64,000 nucleotides of DNA from Cyclobacteriaceae bacterium (GTDB lineage: Bacteria; Bacteroidota; Bacteroidia; Cytophagales; Cyclobacteriaceae), in the NCBI GenBank assembly GCA_019638355.1, contig JAHBTY010000003.1:521325-585324 (forward strand), in the 5' to 3' direction. The notes beneath the pieces are model-generated. The model saw only the letters and a program-made list of their open reading frames with translations, made no database searches and was not told the DNA's origin. A program made the translations under genes and the position numbers. This document shows positions 45,770-52,733 of this stretch, piece by piece. Position 1 is the first letter of the stretch. Each line of letters opens with the position of its first letter.

Positions 45770-46745
45770 TTTTCAAAAGTTCTGCCAGCACTGCCTGTGC
45801 AGCCCACACCCGGTTGCCTGCTTGTTGTGTAACAATACTATTCGGCCCATCCAGAATTTCATCACTCAGTTCTACATTTCTGCGAACGGGCAAGCAATGC
45901 ATAACTTTCGCATTATTTGTGACAGCAAGTTTTTCGTTGGTTAGCATCCATTCAGGATCGTTGCAATAAATTTTACCGTAATCTTTATAGGTACTCCAGT
46001 TTTTAATATAGACGAAGTCCGCATTCTTCAAGGCTTCATCCTGATTGTGTGTAATGGTTGCACCTTTCGTAAACTTCTCATCCAACTCATAATCTTCCGG
46101 ATGCGTGATAACAAAATCGGCCTGGCCCCATGCGGTTACCCATTGCGAAAAACTATTGGCTACGCACTGAGGCAAAGCCTTAACATGCGGTGCCCATGTG
46201 AGCACAATTTTTGGTTTAACCTCACCCCCGGCCCCTCTCCGGAGGAGAGGGGAGGGATTCCAGTTTTCAGATATTGTAATTAAGTCAGTAAGGCTTTGAA
46301 GCGGATGCAGGGTGGCACTCTCTAAACTTAAAATCGGAACACCGGCATACTTAATAAATTGATGGATGTACAATTCACTGTAATCATCGTCTTTATTTTT
46401 AAGTGATGGGAAGGTGCGTACGCCCAGAATATCAAAATATTTACCTAATACCGGAGCGGCTTCCTTCACATGCTCCACCGTGCTGCCACTCATGATGGCT
46501 TCGTCTTCAAACTCCAACGTCCAGCCATCTTGCCCCACATTAAACACGATTGGATCCATGCCCAGATTTTTAGCCGCAATCTGTGTGCTGATGCGGGTAC
46601 GCATACTCGGATTGAGAAACAACATTCCCAACCGCTTGCGGTTACCTAACATCGCATGTTTAAACGGATCTGCCTTGTAGGCAAGCGCATTGGCAATAAG
46701 GCTATCGAGATTATTTACTTCATTTACGGAAAGAAAATTTTTCAT
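45759..46745 (-). CDS. argF': N-succinyl/N-acetyl-ornithine carbamoyltransferase with in-frame repeat insertion
   Basis: A 328-residue transcarbamylase. FLNPSMRTRIST is the carbamoyl-phosphate site (with Met where ornithine enzymes have Thr), ESATLHPLQSLTDLITI the HPxQ loop, and VMHCLPVRRN the C-terminal motif of N-acyl-ornithine transcarbamylases. Residue 90 is Val in MSGSTVEH; the equivalent position is Pro90 in the Bacteroides succinylornithine enzyme and Glu92 in the Xanthomonas acetylornithine enzyme, as I recall, so succinyl-ornithine is favoured. Residues about 162-177 (WNPSPLLRRGAGGEVK) are encoded by a palindromic repeat and are absent from the related enzymes I remember. Confidence 0.88.
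   Translation of the reverse strand: MKNFLSVNEVNNLDSLIANALAYKADPFKHAMLGNRKRLGMLFLNPSMRTRISTQIAAKNLGMDPIVFNVGQDGWTLEFEDEAIMSGSTVEHVKEAAPVLGKYFDILGVRTFPSLKNKDDDYSELYIHQFIKYAGVPILSLESATLHPLQSLTDLITISENWNPSPLLRRGAGGEVKPKIVLTWAPHVKALPQCVANSFSQWVTAWGQADFVITHPEDYELDEKFTKGATITHNQDEALKNADFVYIKNWSTYKDYGKIYCNDPEWMLTNEKLAVTNNAKVMHCLPVRRNVELSDEILDGPNSIVTQQAGNRVWAAQAVLAELLKSEQ
46218..46256. repeat. Palindromic repeat inserted in frame in argF'
   Basis: Arms CCCCTCTCC (46232-46240) and GGAGAGGGG (46244-46252) around a 3-nt loop, with ACCTCACCCCCGG before and AGGG after. The same outer sequence borders the element at 50144-50240. On the minus strand it reads PSPLLRRGAGGEV without a stop, so the gene stays open. 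G+C content is far above that of the surrounding gene. Confidence 0.85.
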
Positions 46746-47878
46746 AAAGCAGCTACCGGTTTTAATTCAGCAAATAGCGCTTCCAGAAAAATATCAGCTT
46801 CGGATTTTGTTAAAGGAAGCGATGGTAGTAAACGCACGGTGTTAGGTTTAGCTTCGCCTGTAAAAATAAAATGTTTAAAGAGTAAATCCTTCCGTAAAGC
46901 AGCCAATGATTCGGGCAAATCGAAACCGATCATTAACCCACGGCCACGCACATCCAGAATAGTTGAATAAGAGCGTAGTGCATTTATCCAATAGTTACCA
47001 AGAGTTTCTGCATTGGTCATCAGGTTTTCCTTTTCAATAACCTCAAGCACAGCCAGGCCTGCTGCGCAGGCTAAATAGTTACCCCCGAATGTTGTACCAA
47101 GCATGCCACTCCAGGGTTTTATGTTTTGATGAATCAAAACGCCACCAATCGGGAAGCCATTGCCCATACCTTTTGCCAGCGTAATCAAGTCGGCTTCGAT
47201 GCCGGCATGTTGATGTGCAAAAAATTTACCGGTGCGTCCGTAACCAGATTGAACTTCATCCAGAATCAATAATGCTCCGGCTTGCTTTGTTTTTTGTGCG
47301 ATGTGTTTTAGAAATGCATCATCCGGAACCTGAATGCCACCTACGCCTTGAATACCCTCAGTAATAACTGCTGCAATCGTGTTATCAATAGCCTGATCAA
47401 ACGCGGCAACATCGTTTAATGGAAGAAAAACAATTTCATGCCCGGCATTAAAAGGCGCTACAATTTTTGGATTATCAGTGGCGGCCACAGCACCGGAAGT
47501 GCGACCGTGAAAAGCTTTTTTAAATGCAATTATCTTTTTGCGACCTGTAACAAACGATGCAAGTTTCAATGCATTTTCATTTGCTTCGGCACCACTGTTA
47601 CACAAAAATAACTGGTGATTGTTATAACCTGAAAGTTGGCCCAGTTTCTCAGCCAGTTTTTCCTGCATGGAGTTTTTAACACTGTTGGAATAAAAACTGA
47701 TTTTATCCAATTGACTTTTCAGTGCTTCAACAAAATGTGGATGGTTATGCCCGATCGAGATTACCGCATGGCCGCCATACAAATCCAAATATTTTTTTCC
47801 TTCACTATCCCACAACCACGAGCCGGAGGCTTTTACAGGTTCGATAGGAAACAAAGGATAAACGTCAAACAATTTCAT
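46742..47878 (-). CDS. argD: N-acylornithine aminotransferase
   Basis: A 378-residue class III PLP aminotransferase. LILDEVQSGYGRTGKFFAHQ and ITLAKGMGNGFPIGGVL (Schiff-base Lys) mark the active site; LFLCNSGAEANENALKLA is the phosphate-side motif. It converts N-acylglutamate semialdehyde to N-acylornithine. It overlaps argF' by 4 nt. The 57-nt gap to argC shows no repeat. Confidence 0.92.
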   Translation of the reverse strand: MKLFDVYPLFPIEPVKASGSWLWDSEGKKYLDLYGGHAVISIGHNHPHFVEALKSQLDKISFYSNSVKNSMQEKLAEKLGQLSGYNNHQLFLCNSGAEANENALKLASFVTGRKKIIAFKKAFHGRTSGAVAATDNPKIVAPFNAGHEIVFLPLNDVAAFDQAIDNTIAAVITEGIQGVGGIQVPDDAFLKHIAQKTKQAGALLILDEVQSGYGRTGKFFAHQHAGIEADLITLAKGMGNGFPIGGVLIHQNIKPWSGMLGTTFGGNYLACAAGLAVLEVIEKENLMTNAETLGNYWINALRSYSTILDVRGRGLMIGFDLPESLAALRKDLLFKHFIFTGEAKPNTVRLLPSLPLTKSEADIFLEALFAELKPVAAL

Positions 47879-47935
47879 TTTAAAATATAAAATTAAGATT
47901 CAAAATTTAGTGTGCGGCAACCTTGCAACTAACTA

Positions 47936-48916
47936 CTAAAAAGTAATTCCCTTCAACCTCAATCCTGCGTCTTCTTCCAATCCAAACATCAGATTCATGT
48001 TCTGCACGGCCTGGCCGCTGGCACCTTTCAACAAGTTGTCGGTAATAGAGTGTATGGCCAGTTTATTACCTACTTTTTCCAGTTGTATCAAACACTTGTT
48101 TGTATTTACTACTTGTTTCAGATCAATGGTTTCCTTGCTCACATGTGTGAATGGGTGTGCTGCATAGTAACTTTCATACATTTTGAATAATTCTTCCAGC
48201 GAAAGCGCAGTAGCTACAACTGAAGTAACAAAAATACCGCGGGTAAAATCGCCCCGCCACGGAACAAAGTTTACTTCGCCTCCAAAAGCAGGTTGTAGTT
48301 TTTTTAAGGTCTGATTGATTTCGCCCAGGTGCTGATGGCTTAAGGTTTTATATGCTGAAATATTATTAGCCCGCCAGGTAAAGTGTGTGGTGTCTTGTAG
48401 TTTTTGTCCGGCACCGGTTGAGCCCGTGATGCCCGTGGTATAAACTTCCGTTAATAAACCGGCTTGAGCCAGTGGCAACAATCCCAACTGAATAGTGGTA
48501 GCAAAGCAACCGGGGTTGGCAATGTTTTTAGCTTGCTTGATTTTATCGCGTTGAAATTCGGGTAGGCCGTAAACGAATTCCCGATCACCGGCTTTATCGC
48601 CTAAGCGAAAGTCATTACCTAAATCAATAATACGGGTTGAAGCTGGAAAGTTTTGTTCACTCAATAACTTCTTACTTTCTCCATGACTGAGGCAAAGAAA
48701 GAGTACATCTACCGTTTGATTAAAATCTGCTGAATAAATCAAATCGGTTTCGCCAACTAAATCGTGATGTGTAGTAGTTACGGGTTTACCGGCCTGGCTG
48801 CGACTTTGTACATAGGCAACTTCTACTTGTGGATGATTCAACAATAGGCGAAGTGTTTCACCACCCGTATATCCAGCACCACCCACGATACCCGCTTTTA
48901 TTTTCGATTTATTCAT
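47936..48916 (-). CDS. argC: N-acyl-gamma-glutamyl-phosphate reductase
   Basis: A 326-residue NADPH-dependent reductase. The nucleotide loop GIVGGAGYTGGETLRLL and the active-site Cys in IANPGCFATTIQLGLLPL identify ArgC; HQHLGEINQTL and FVPWRGDFTRGIFVT complete the pattern. The frame offers an ATG at 48925, but its first codons (MGS) lie in the CAGTAGGCAGT-type repeat, so I prefer the ATG at 48916. The argG stop is 27 nt upstream. Confidence 0.92.
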   Translation of the reverse strand: MNKSKIKAGIVGGAGYTGGETLRLLLNHPQVEVAYVQSRSQAGKPVTTTHHDLVGETDLIYSADFNQTVDVLFLCLSHGESKKLLSEQNFPASTRIIDLGNDFRLGDKAGDREFVYGLPEFQRDKIKQAKNIANPGCFATTIQLGLLPLAQAGLLTEVYTTGITGSTGAGQKLQDTTHFTWRANNISAYKTLSHQHLGEINQTLKKLQPAFGGEVNFVPWRGDFTRGIFVTSVVATALSLEELFKMYESYYAAHPFTHVSKETIDLKQVVNTNKCLIQLEKVGNKLAIHSITDNLLKGASGQAVQNMNLMFGLEEDAGLRLKGITF

Positions 48917-48951
48917 ACTGCCCATTGCTTACTGCTGACTGCCTACTGTTT
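48917..48951. repeat. CAGTAGGCAGT-type repeat between argG and argC
   Basis: On the minus strand CAGTAGGCAGTCAGCAGTAAGCAATGGGCAGT fills the whole gap; its first CAG TAG are the last codon and the stop of argG. It shares words with the element at 45710-45769 but has no full hairpin arm here, so it may be a partial copy. Confidence 0.65.
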
Positions 48952-50142
48952 TTCTGCTTCTGCCTTCACCTGATGATAAATAGCTACCTGGTTACCGAAT
49001 ATCTTGGTAAAGCCCTTTACATCATCACCTGTCCAGCCCAAATTCATTTCGCCATACTTACCAAACTTGGCCGACATGAGATCGTATTTCGATTCGATAC
49101 CGTTAATCTGGAAGCGATAGGGGTAAAGCGTAATGGAAACTTCGCCTGTTACGTTTTGTTGCGCACTGGTTAAAAATGCTTCCATGTCGCGCATGATCGG
49201 ATCTAAGTATTGGCCTTCGTGCAACCAGTTGCCATAGAATTGTGCCAGTTGATCTTTCCAACTCAGTTGCCATTTGGTAAGCACATGTTTCTCTAACGCA
49301 TGATGTGCTTTAATGATTAAAACCGGTGCAGCGGCTTCAAACCCTACGCGACCTTTAATGCCAATAATCGTATCGCCCACGTGTATATCGCGCCCAATTC
49401 CGTAGGGCCCAGCAATAGCTTGCAGTGCATGAATCGCTTCAACCGGGTGTTCGAATTTTTTTCCGTTAACGGAAACCAGCTCGCCTTTTTTAAATCCAAG
49501 TTTTACTTCTTCATTGTTCTTTTTTGTAACCTGTGTTGGCCAAGCTTCTTCTGGCAACTGACCAAGAGAGTTAAGCGTTTCTTTGCCACCAACGGAAGTT
49601 CCCCAGATACCTTTATTAATAGAGTACCTTGCTTTCTCCACACTGAAGTGGATTCCTTTTTCTTTCAGATAGTTTACTTCTTCTTCGCGACTTAATTTTT
49701 TATCGCGAATAGGGGTAATGATTTCCGCACCCGGGTGTAAAATCTGGATGATCATATCAAAGCGCACCTGATCGTTGCCGGCACCGGTACTTCCATGTGC
49801 AACGGCATCGGCTTTAATCTCTTTGGCATAGGTAGCTGCTGCCAACGCCTGGCTCATCCGCTCGGCACTTACACTTAAAGGATAAGTTCCGTTCTTTAAT
49901 ATGTTACCAAAAACCAGGTACTTAATTACTTTATCGTAATAGTTACGGGTTTCATCAATCGTTTTATGCGAAGCCACACCTAAGCTTAATGCCCGCTTTT
50001 CAATATCATTTACTTCTTCTGCACTAAACCCACCGGTGTTCACGGTAAGGGTGTGTACTTCGTACCCTAAATCTTTTGCGAGATAAATGGCACAATACGA
50101 TGTGTCTAATCCACCACTAAATGCTAAAACAACTTTTTTCAT
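48943..50142 (-). CDS. argG: Argininosuccinate synthase
   Basis: A 399-residue ATP-dependent ligase joining citrulline and aspartate. The PP-loop AFSGGLDTSYCAIYLAKDLG is at the start, AHGSTGAGNDQVRFDM in the middle and KARYSINKGIWGTSVGG follows. The C-terminal codons (AEKQ, stop) enter the repeat at 48917-48951. The start codon directly abuts another palindromic element (50144-50240) which would supply its 5' untranslated region. Confidence 0.94.
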   Translation of the reverse strand: MKKVVLAFSGGLDTSYCAIYLAKDLGYEVHTLTVNTGGFSAEEVNDIEKRALSLGVASHKTIDETRNYYDKVIKYLVFGNILKNGTYPLSVSAERMSQALAAATYAKEIKADAVAHGSTGAGNDQVRFDMIIQILHPGAEIITPIRDKKLSREEEVNYLKEKGIHFSVEKARYSINKGIWGTSVGGKETLNSLGQLPEEAWPTQVTKKNNEEVKLGFKKGELVSVNGKKFEHPVEAIHALQAIAGPYGIGRDIHVGDTIIGIKGRVGFEAAAPVLIIKAHHALEKHVLTKWQLSWKDQLAQFYGNWLHEGQYLDPIMRDMEAFLTSAQQNVTGEVSITLYPYRFQINGIESKYDLMSAKFGKYGEMNLGWTGDDVKGFTKIFGNQVAIYHQVKAEAEKQ

Positions 50143-50143
50143 G

Positions 50144-50240
50144 ACCTCAGCCCCGGCCCCTCTACCTCATCCGACCTTCGGCCACCTTCTCCAAAGGAGA
50201 AGGAAAGCAGCCTAAAGTGTTTTTTTGGGAGAGGGGAGCC
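50144..50240. repeat. Composite palindromic repeat between the GNAT gene and argG
   Basis: The outer ends (ACCTCAGCCCCGGCCCCTCT and GGGAGAGGGGAGCC) match the element inside argF'. The interior adds a perfect CCTTCTCC-AAA-GGAGAAGG hairpin and a CCTTCGGCC stretch. It covers most of the 134-nt gap before argG, so transcripts reading from the GNAT gene carry this hairpin next to the argG start. Confidence 0.8.
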
Positions 50241-50276
50241 AGGTTTAATTGTAAATTTTAAATTTGAAATAATCTA

Positions 50277-51026
50277 TTACCAGAAAAATAGGAAACTCAA
50301 AAACGAAGACTTCTTCTTTTCATCATCGCCTTGTTGTTTCTTCCAGCTTTTCAGCAACACAAATTGCTTAAAGCGTACCCAACGTTCAAACAATTTAAAG
50401 TTGCCTTTAAACTCGCGTTTCTTGTGTTGTTCCAATTCGCCTTCGGCTGTTACTACGGTTTTCGCTAATTCAGCTTTCTTCTTCGCATCTTCAACCGGAT
50501 CGAACAGCATAGCAGTGCACATACAGTTCTTGCGGCCCTTAGCCATCAGAATTTCATAGTTCACGCAACTTCGGCAACCTTTCCAAAATTCCTCATCGGT
50601 AGTAAGTTCAGAATATGTTACGGGTTCGTAACCCAGATCGGAATTGATCTTCATTACGGCCAGCCCGGTGGTGAGTCCGAAAATTTTTGCATCAGGATAT
50701 TTCTTCCGCGAAAGCTCAAACACTTTGCGTTTGATTTCGGTAGCTACCCCGGTTTTGCGAAACGGTGGCGAAACAATCAGGCCTGAGTTGGCTACATATT
50801 TTTCATGCTCCCATGCTTCGATGTAGCAAAAGCCTACCCAGGTACCGTCTTTGGTGATGGCAATAACTGCTTTGCCCTCCTCCATTTTCATTTTTACATA
50901 GTCGGGAGAGCGTTTGGCAATGCCGGTGCCACGTGCTTTGGCAGATTCGGCCATCTCGGTAGTGATGGTTTCTGCGTAATGGGTGTCATCGGCCGTAGCC
51001 GTTCTGACAATTATAGAATTATCCAA
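50277..51026 (-). CDS. GNAT N-acyltransferase, likely first enzyme of arginine synthesis
   Basis: About 249 residues. IIVRTATADDTHYAETITTE starts a GNAT domain, with CoA-loop RKTGVATEIKRKVFEL and a WVGFCYIEAWEHEKYV strand. After the GNAT core come four Cys in CRSCVNYEIL and KNCMCTAML, then a basic tail. As first gene of the arg operon it probably makes N-acylglutamate (acetyl or succinyl), replacing classical ArgA. I take the TTG at 51026 as start since the residues after it match GNAT N-termini; frame stays open to a TTG at 51107. Confidence 0.75.
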   Translation of the reverse strand: MDNSIIVRTATADDTHYAETITTEMAESAKARGTGIAKRSPDYVKMKMEEGKAVIAITKDGTWVGFCYIEAWEHEKYVANSGLIVSPPFRKTGVATEIKRKVFELSRKKYPDAKIFGLTTGLAVMKINSDLGYEPVTYSELTTDEEFWKGCRSCVNYEILMAKGRKNCMCTAMLFDPVEDAKKKAELAKTVVTAEGELEQHKKREFKGNFKLFERWVRFKQFVLLKSWKKQQGDDEKKKSSFLSFLFFW

Positions 51027-51126
51027 GATTGTTGTCGTTAAAATTGAAAAAGAGAAATACTTAAAAAGCACTTCAATGCGTAATCCGCCTAGCGGGTCGC
51101 CATACAATTGTTAGTAAAGGAGGGTA

Positions 51127-51222
51127 TCAGATTCTGATTTGCCTTCGAAAGCTTTTAAACCCCGGTTGGGGCAAGCAATCGGTACACATGAGCGTAATAG
51201 CCGGGATGGCGAGGCTGAACAT
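51127..51222 (-). CDS. Possible 31-residue leader peptide of the arg operon
   Basis: An ATG-started frame ending in TGA, with a C-terminal FRRQIRI. Three of its last seven codons are arginine codons (CGA, AGG, AGA), which would fit a translational attenuator sensing charged arginine tRNA. A hairpin (51160-51171) lies inside the frame, just before those codons. No ribosome binding site is recognised and no relative is known to me, so it could be a chance frame. Confidence 0.25.
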   Translation of the reverse strand: MFSLAIPAITLMCTDCLPQPGFKSFRRQIRI

Positions 51223-51317
51223 AACGTCAGCAGGCTCAAAAGGTGTGGTGGTTGTTTTCAATTTCGGTGTTCGTTGTTTAAGACGTTCAGATAAAAGGCA
51301 TTCAAAAAATTTTTTTA

Positions 51318-51325
51318 CAAAATTA
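51318..51325 (-). promoter_or_regulatory. Candidate -7 box of the arginine operon
   Basis: On the minus strand the sequence TAATTTTG fits TAnnTTTG. A weak GTTG about 23 nt upstream could stand for the -33 box. Position only, not proof. Confidence 0.3.
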
Positions 51326-51396
51326 ATGGAATAGAAAACGATTATTTCAACAGTTGGTTCATTTTTATTGCAATATTTTTTAGTCGAGGTTTAGGC

Positions 51397-51960
51397 ATGG
51401 AAAATTTTTTAGAACAATACGGATATCTGGCGCTGGTGCTGGGTACTTTTCTGGAAGGTGAGACGGCAATCCTCGTGGCTTCCTCGTTGATCGCCCACGG
51501 GCCGTTTCAGTTTCCACCAACAGTGCTGGCTGCTTTCTTTGGATCTTTTGTAAGTGATTGGATTTACTACCTCATCGGCAGATTGAATGGAAAGTATTTT
51601 TTGGCGAAGCGACCTAAGCTGGCAGCCAAAGTTGAACCGGTTACGCGTTTCTTCCATCAGCACAAACTGCAGATTCTTTTTAGTTATCGGTTTTTATATG
51701 GCTTTCGGGTAATCATTCCACTAGTAGTGGGGCTGAGTGGCATCCGGCCCGCTTCGTACTTATTTTATAGTATCGTTACTGGTTTGTTGTGGGCAACACT
51801 TGTTAGCACGACTGGCTATTGGATCGGGCGCCTGCTCGATTTGCAGGCACAAGCCTTCGAAGAAAATTTTATTTACATCGTGCTGGGTTTTGCTTTGTTT
51901 GGATTGGTGATTGGATACACTATCCGCAAAGTGGCGATGAGGAAGATGGAGGCGGAGTGA
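51397..51960 (+). CDS. DedA-family (VTT domain) membrane protein
   Basis: A 187-residue inner-membrane protein with about five hydrophobic segments. Typical stretches are YGYLALVLGTFLEGETAIL, AAFFGSFVSDWIYYLIGRLN, FSYRFLYGFRVIIPLVVGLS (the conserved Arg-rich re-entrant part) and GLLWATLVSTTGYWIGRLL. DedA proteins act in lipid-carrier or phospholipid flipping and membrane homeostasis. It stands alone, diverging from the arg operon. Confidence 0.88.
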   Translation: MENFLEQYGYLALVLGTFLEGETAILVASSLIAHGPFQFPPTVLAAFFGSFVSDWIYYLIGRLNGKYFLAKRPKLAAKVEPVTRFFHQHKLQILFSYRFLYGFRVIIPLVVGLSGIRPASYLFYSIVTGLLWATLVSTTGYWIGRLLDLQAQAFEENFIYIVLGFALFGLVIGYTIRKVAMRKMEAE

Positions 51961-52120
51961 AGGCGCCATTAGCCCTCAATATGAATCATACAGCTGGTTT
52001 TTGAGAACTAAAACTGATTTGAGGTGGAGAGGTTAATCCAATCAAAGTAACAAGCGGTTGCATTGTATCTGAATGGTAAAATTTTGTTCGTATTTTAGAT
52101 AGGCAAACTAACGACTAACC

Positions 52121-52498
52121 ATGACTGAAAATGAACTTTCCCACCAAATAATAGGCTGTTCAATTGAAATTCATAAAACGTTGGGGCCAGGGCTTCTTGA
52201 ATCCGTTTATGAAGCTGCACTTGCTTATGATTTGAAGCAACTTGGGTTTGATGTAAAAACGCAGGTGGCTATGCCTTTAATTTATAAAGAAGTTCGTCAA
52301 GATGTAGGATATAGATTGGATATTATGGTAGAGAACAAAGTTATTGTCGAAGTGAAATCTATTGAAACGTTAGCGCCTGTACACTTTGCGCAAACACTTA
52401 CATACCTTAAACTGGCCGATAAGAAATTAGCACTTTTGATAAACTTCAATACAAAGATTCTTAAGGAAGGTATTCATCGGATGGTGAATAAGCTTTAG
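52121..52498 (+). CDS. GxxExxY-family protein (PD-(D/E)XK nuclease-like)
   Basis: A 125-residue protein with the family motif GLLESVY (Gly24, Glu27, Tyr30) and a PD-(D/E)XK-type core: Asp67 in YRLDIMV and Glu77-Val-Lys79 in VIVEVKS. The family is widespread and of unknown function; the fold suggests nuclease ancestry. It ends right at the start of the CGCAGAG palindromic repeat array. Such genes often occur alone among repeats, so a mobile or repeat-linked role is possible. The metal-binding residues all seem present. Confidence 0.85.
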   Translation: MTENELSHQIIGCSIEIHKTLGPGLLESVYEAALAYDLKQLGFDVKTQVAMPLIYKEVRQDVGYRLDIMVENKVIVEVKSIETLAPVHFAQTLTYLKLADKKLALLINFNTKILKEGIHRMVNKL

Positions 52499-52500
52499 TT

Positions 52501-52594
52501 TTTTCACGCAGAGGCCACAGAGCTTTACGCAAAATTTGCTAAGAGCTTTATACATTGCGTTCTTTGCGGAAAACTTAGCGCTCTTTGCGAGAAA
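52501..52594. repeat. CGCAGAG palindromic repeat, copy 1
   Basis: Starts TTCACGCAGAGGCC three bases after the GxxExxY stop codon and ends CTCTTTGCGAGAAA. The ends are roughly inverted copies of each other (TTCACGCAGAG with CTTTGCGTGAA in the best-preserved copy). It aligns along its length with copies 2 and 3. Confidence 0.85.
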
Positions 52595-52605
52595 TATTTT
52601 TTTGG

Positions 52606-52696
52606 TTCACGCAGAGAACGCAAAGCTTACGCGAAGTTCGCGAAGAGCTTATACATTGCGTGCTTTGCGATATAACTTTGCGCTCTTTGCGAGAAA
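52606..52696. repeat. CGCAGAG palindromic repeat, copy 2
   Basis: Direct repeat of copy 1 at an offset of about 103 nt, from TTCACGCAGAG to CTCTTTGCGAGAAA. Shared internal words are AAGAGCTT, TACATTGCGT, CTTTGCG and GCGCTCTTTGCGAGAAA. It ends 20 nt before the candidate promoter box of the transporter gene. Confidence 0.85.
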
Positions 52697-52715
52697 GAAT
52701 TGCGAGAAGTGTCGG

Positions 52716-52723
52716 TATATTTG
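52716..52723 (+). promoter_or_regulatory. Candidate -7 box of the Bcr/CflA transporter gene
   Basis: TATATTTG fits TAnnTTTG and ends 10 nt before the ATG at 52734. Transcription would begin only a few bases from the start codon, giving a leaderless or nearly leaderless message. Confidence 0.4.
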
Positions 52724-52733
52724 CATCTGATTC

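Larger units (their letters stand above)
51027..51396. other. Divergent intergenic region: arg operon leader and DedA upstream region
   Basis: This 370-nt stretch holds no large gene. On the minus strand it has a candidate -7 box (51318-51325), a possible 31-codon reading frame (51127-51222), and a CCCC-GGTT-GGGG hairpin (51160-51171). If the box is used, the arg message has a leader of nearly 290 nt. Nothing certain was found for the plus-strand DedA gene. Confidence 0.5.

Noticed and set aside
52536-52730. A 64-codon plus-strand frame after the GxxExxY gene
   Set aside because: It lies within the CGCAGAG repeat copies and its residues only reflect the repeat (LRALYIAFFAENLALFA-like periodicity). 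No start signal or neighbour supports it.
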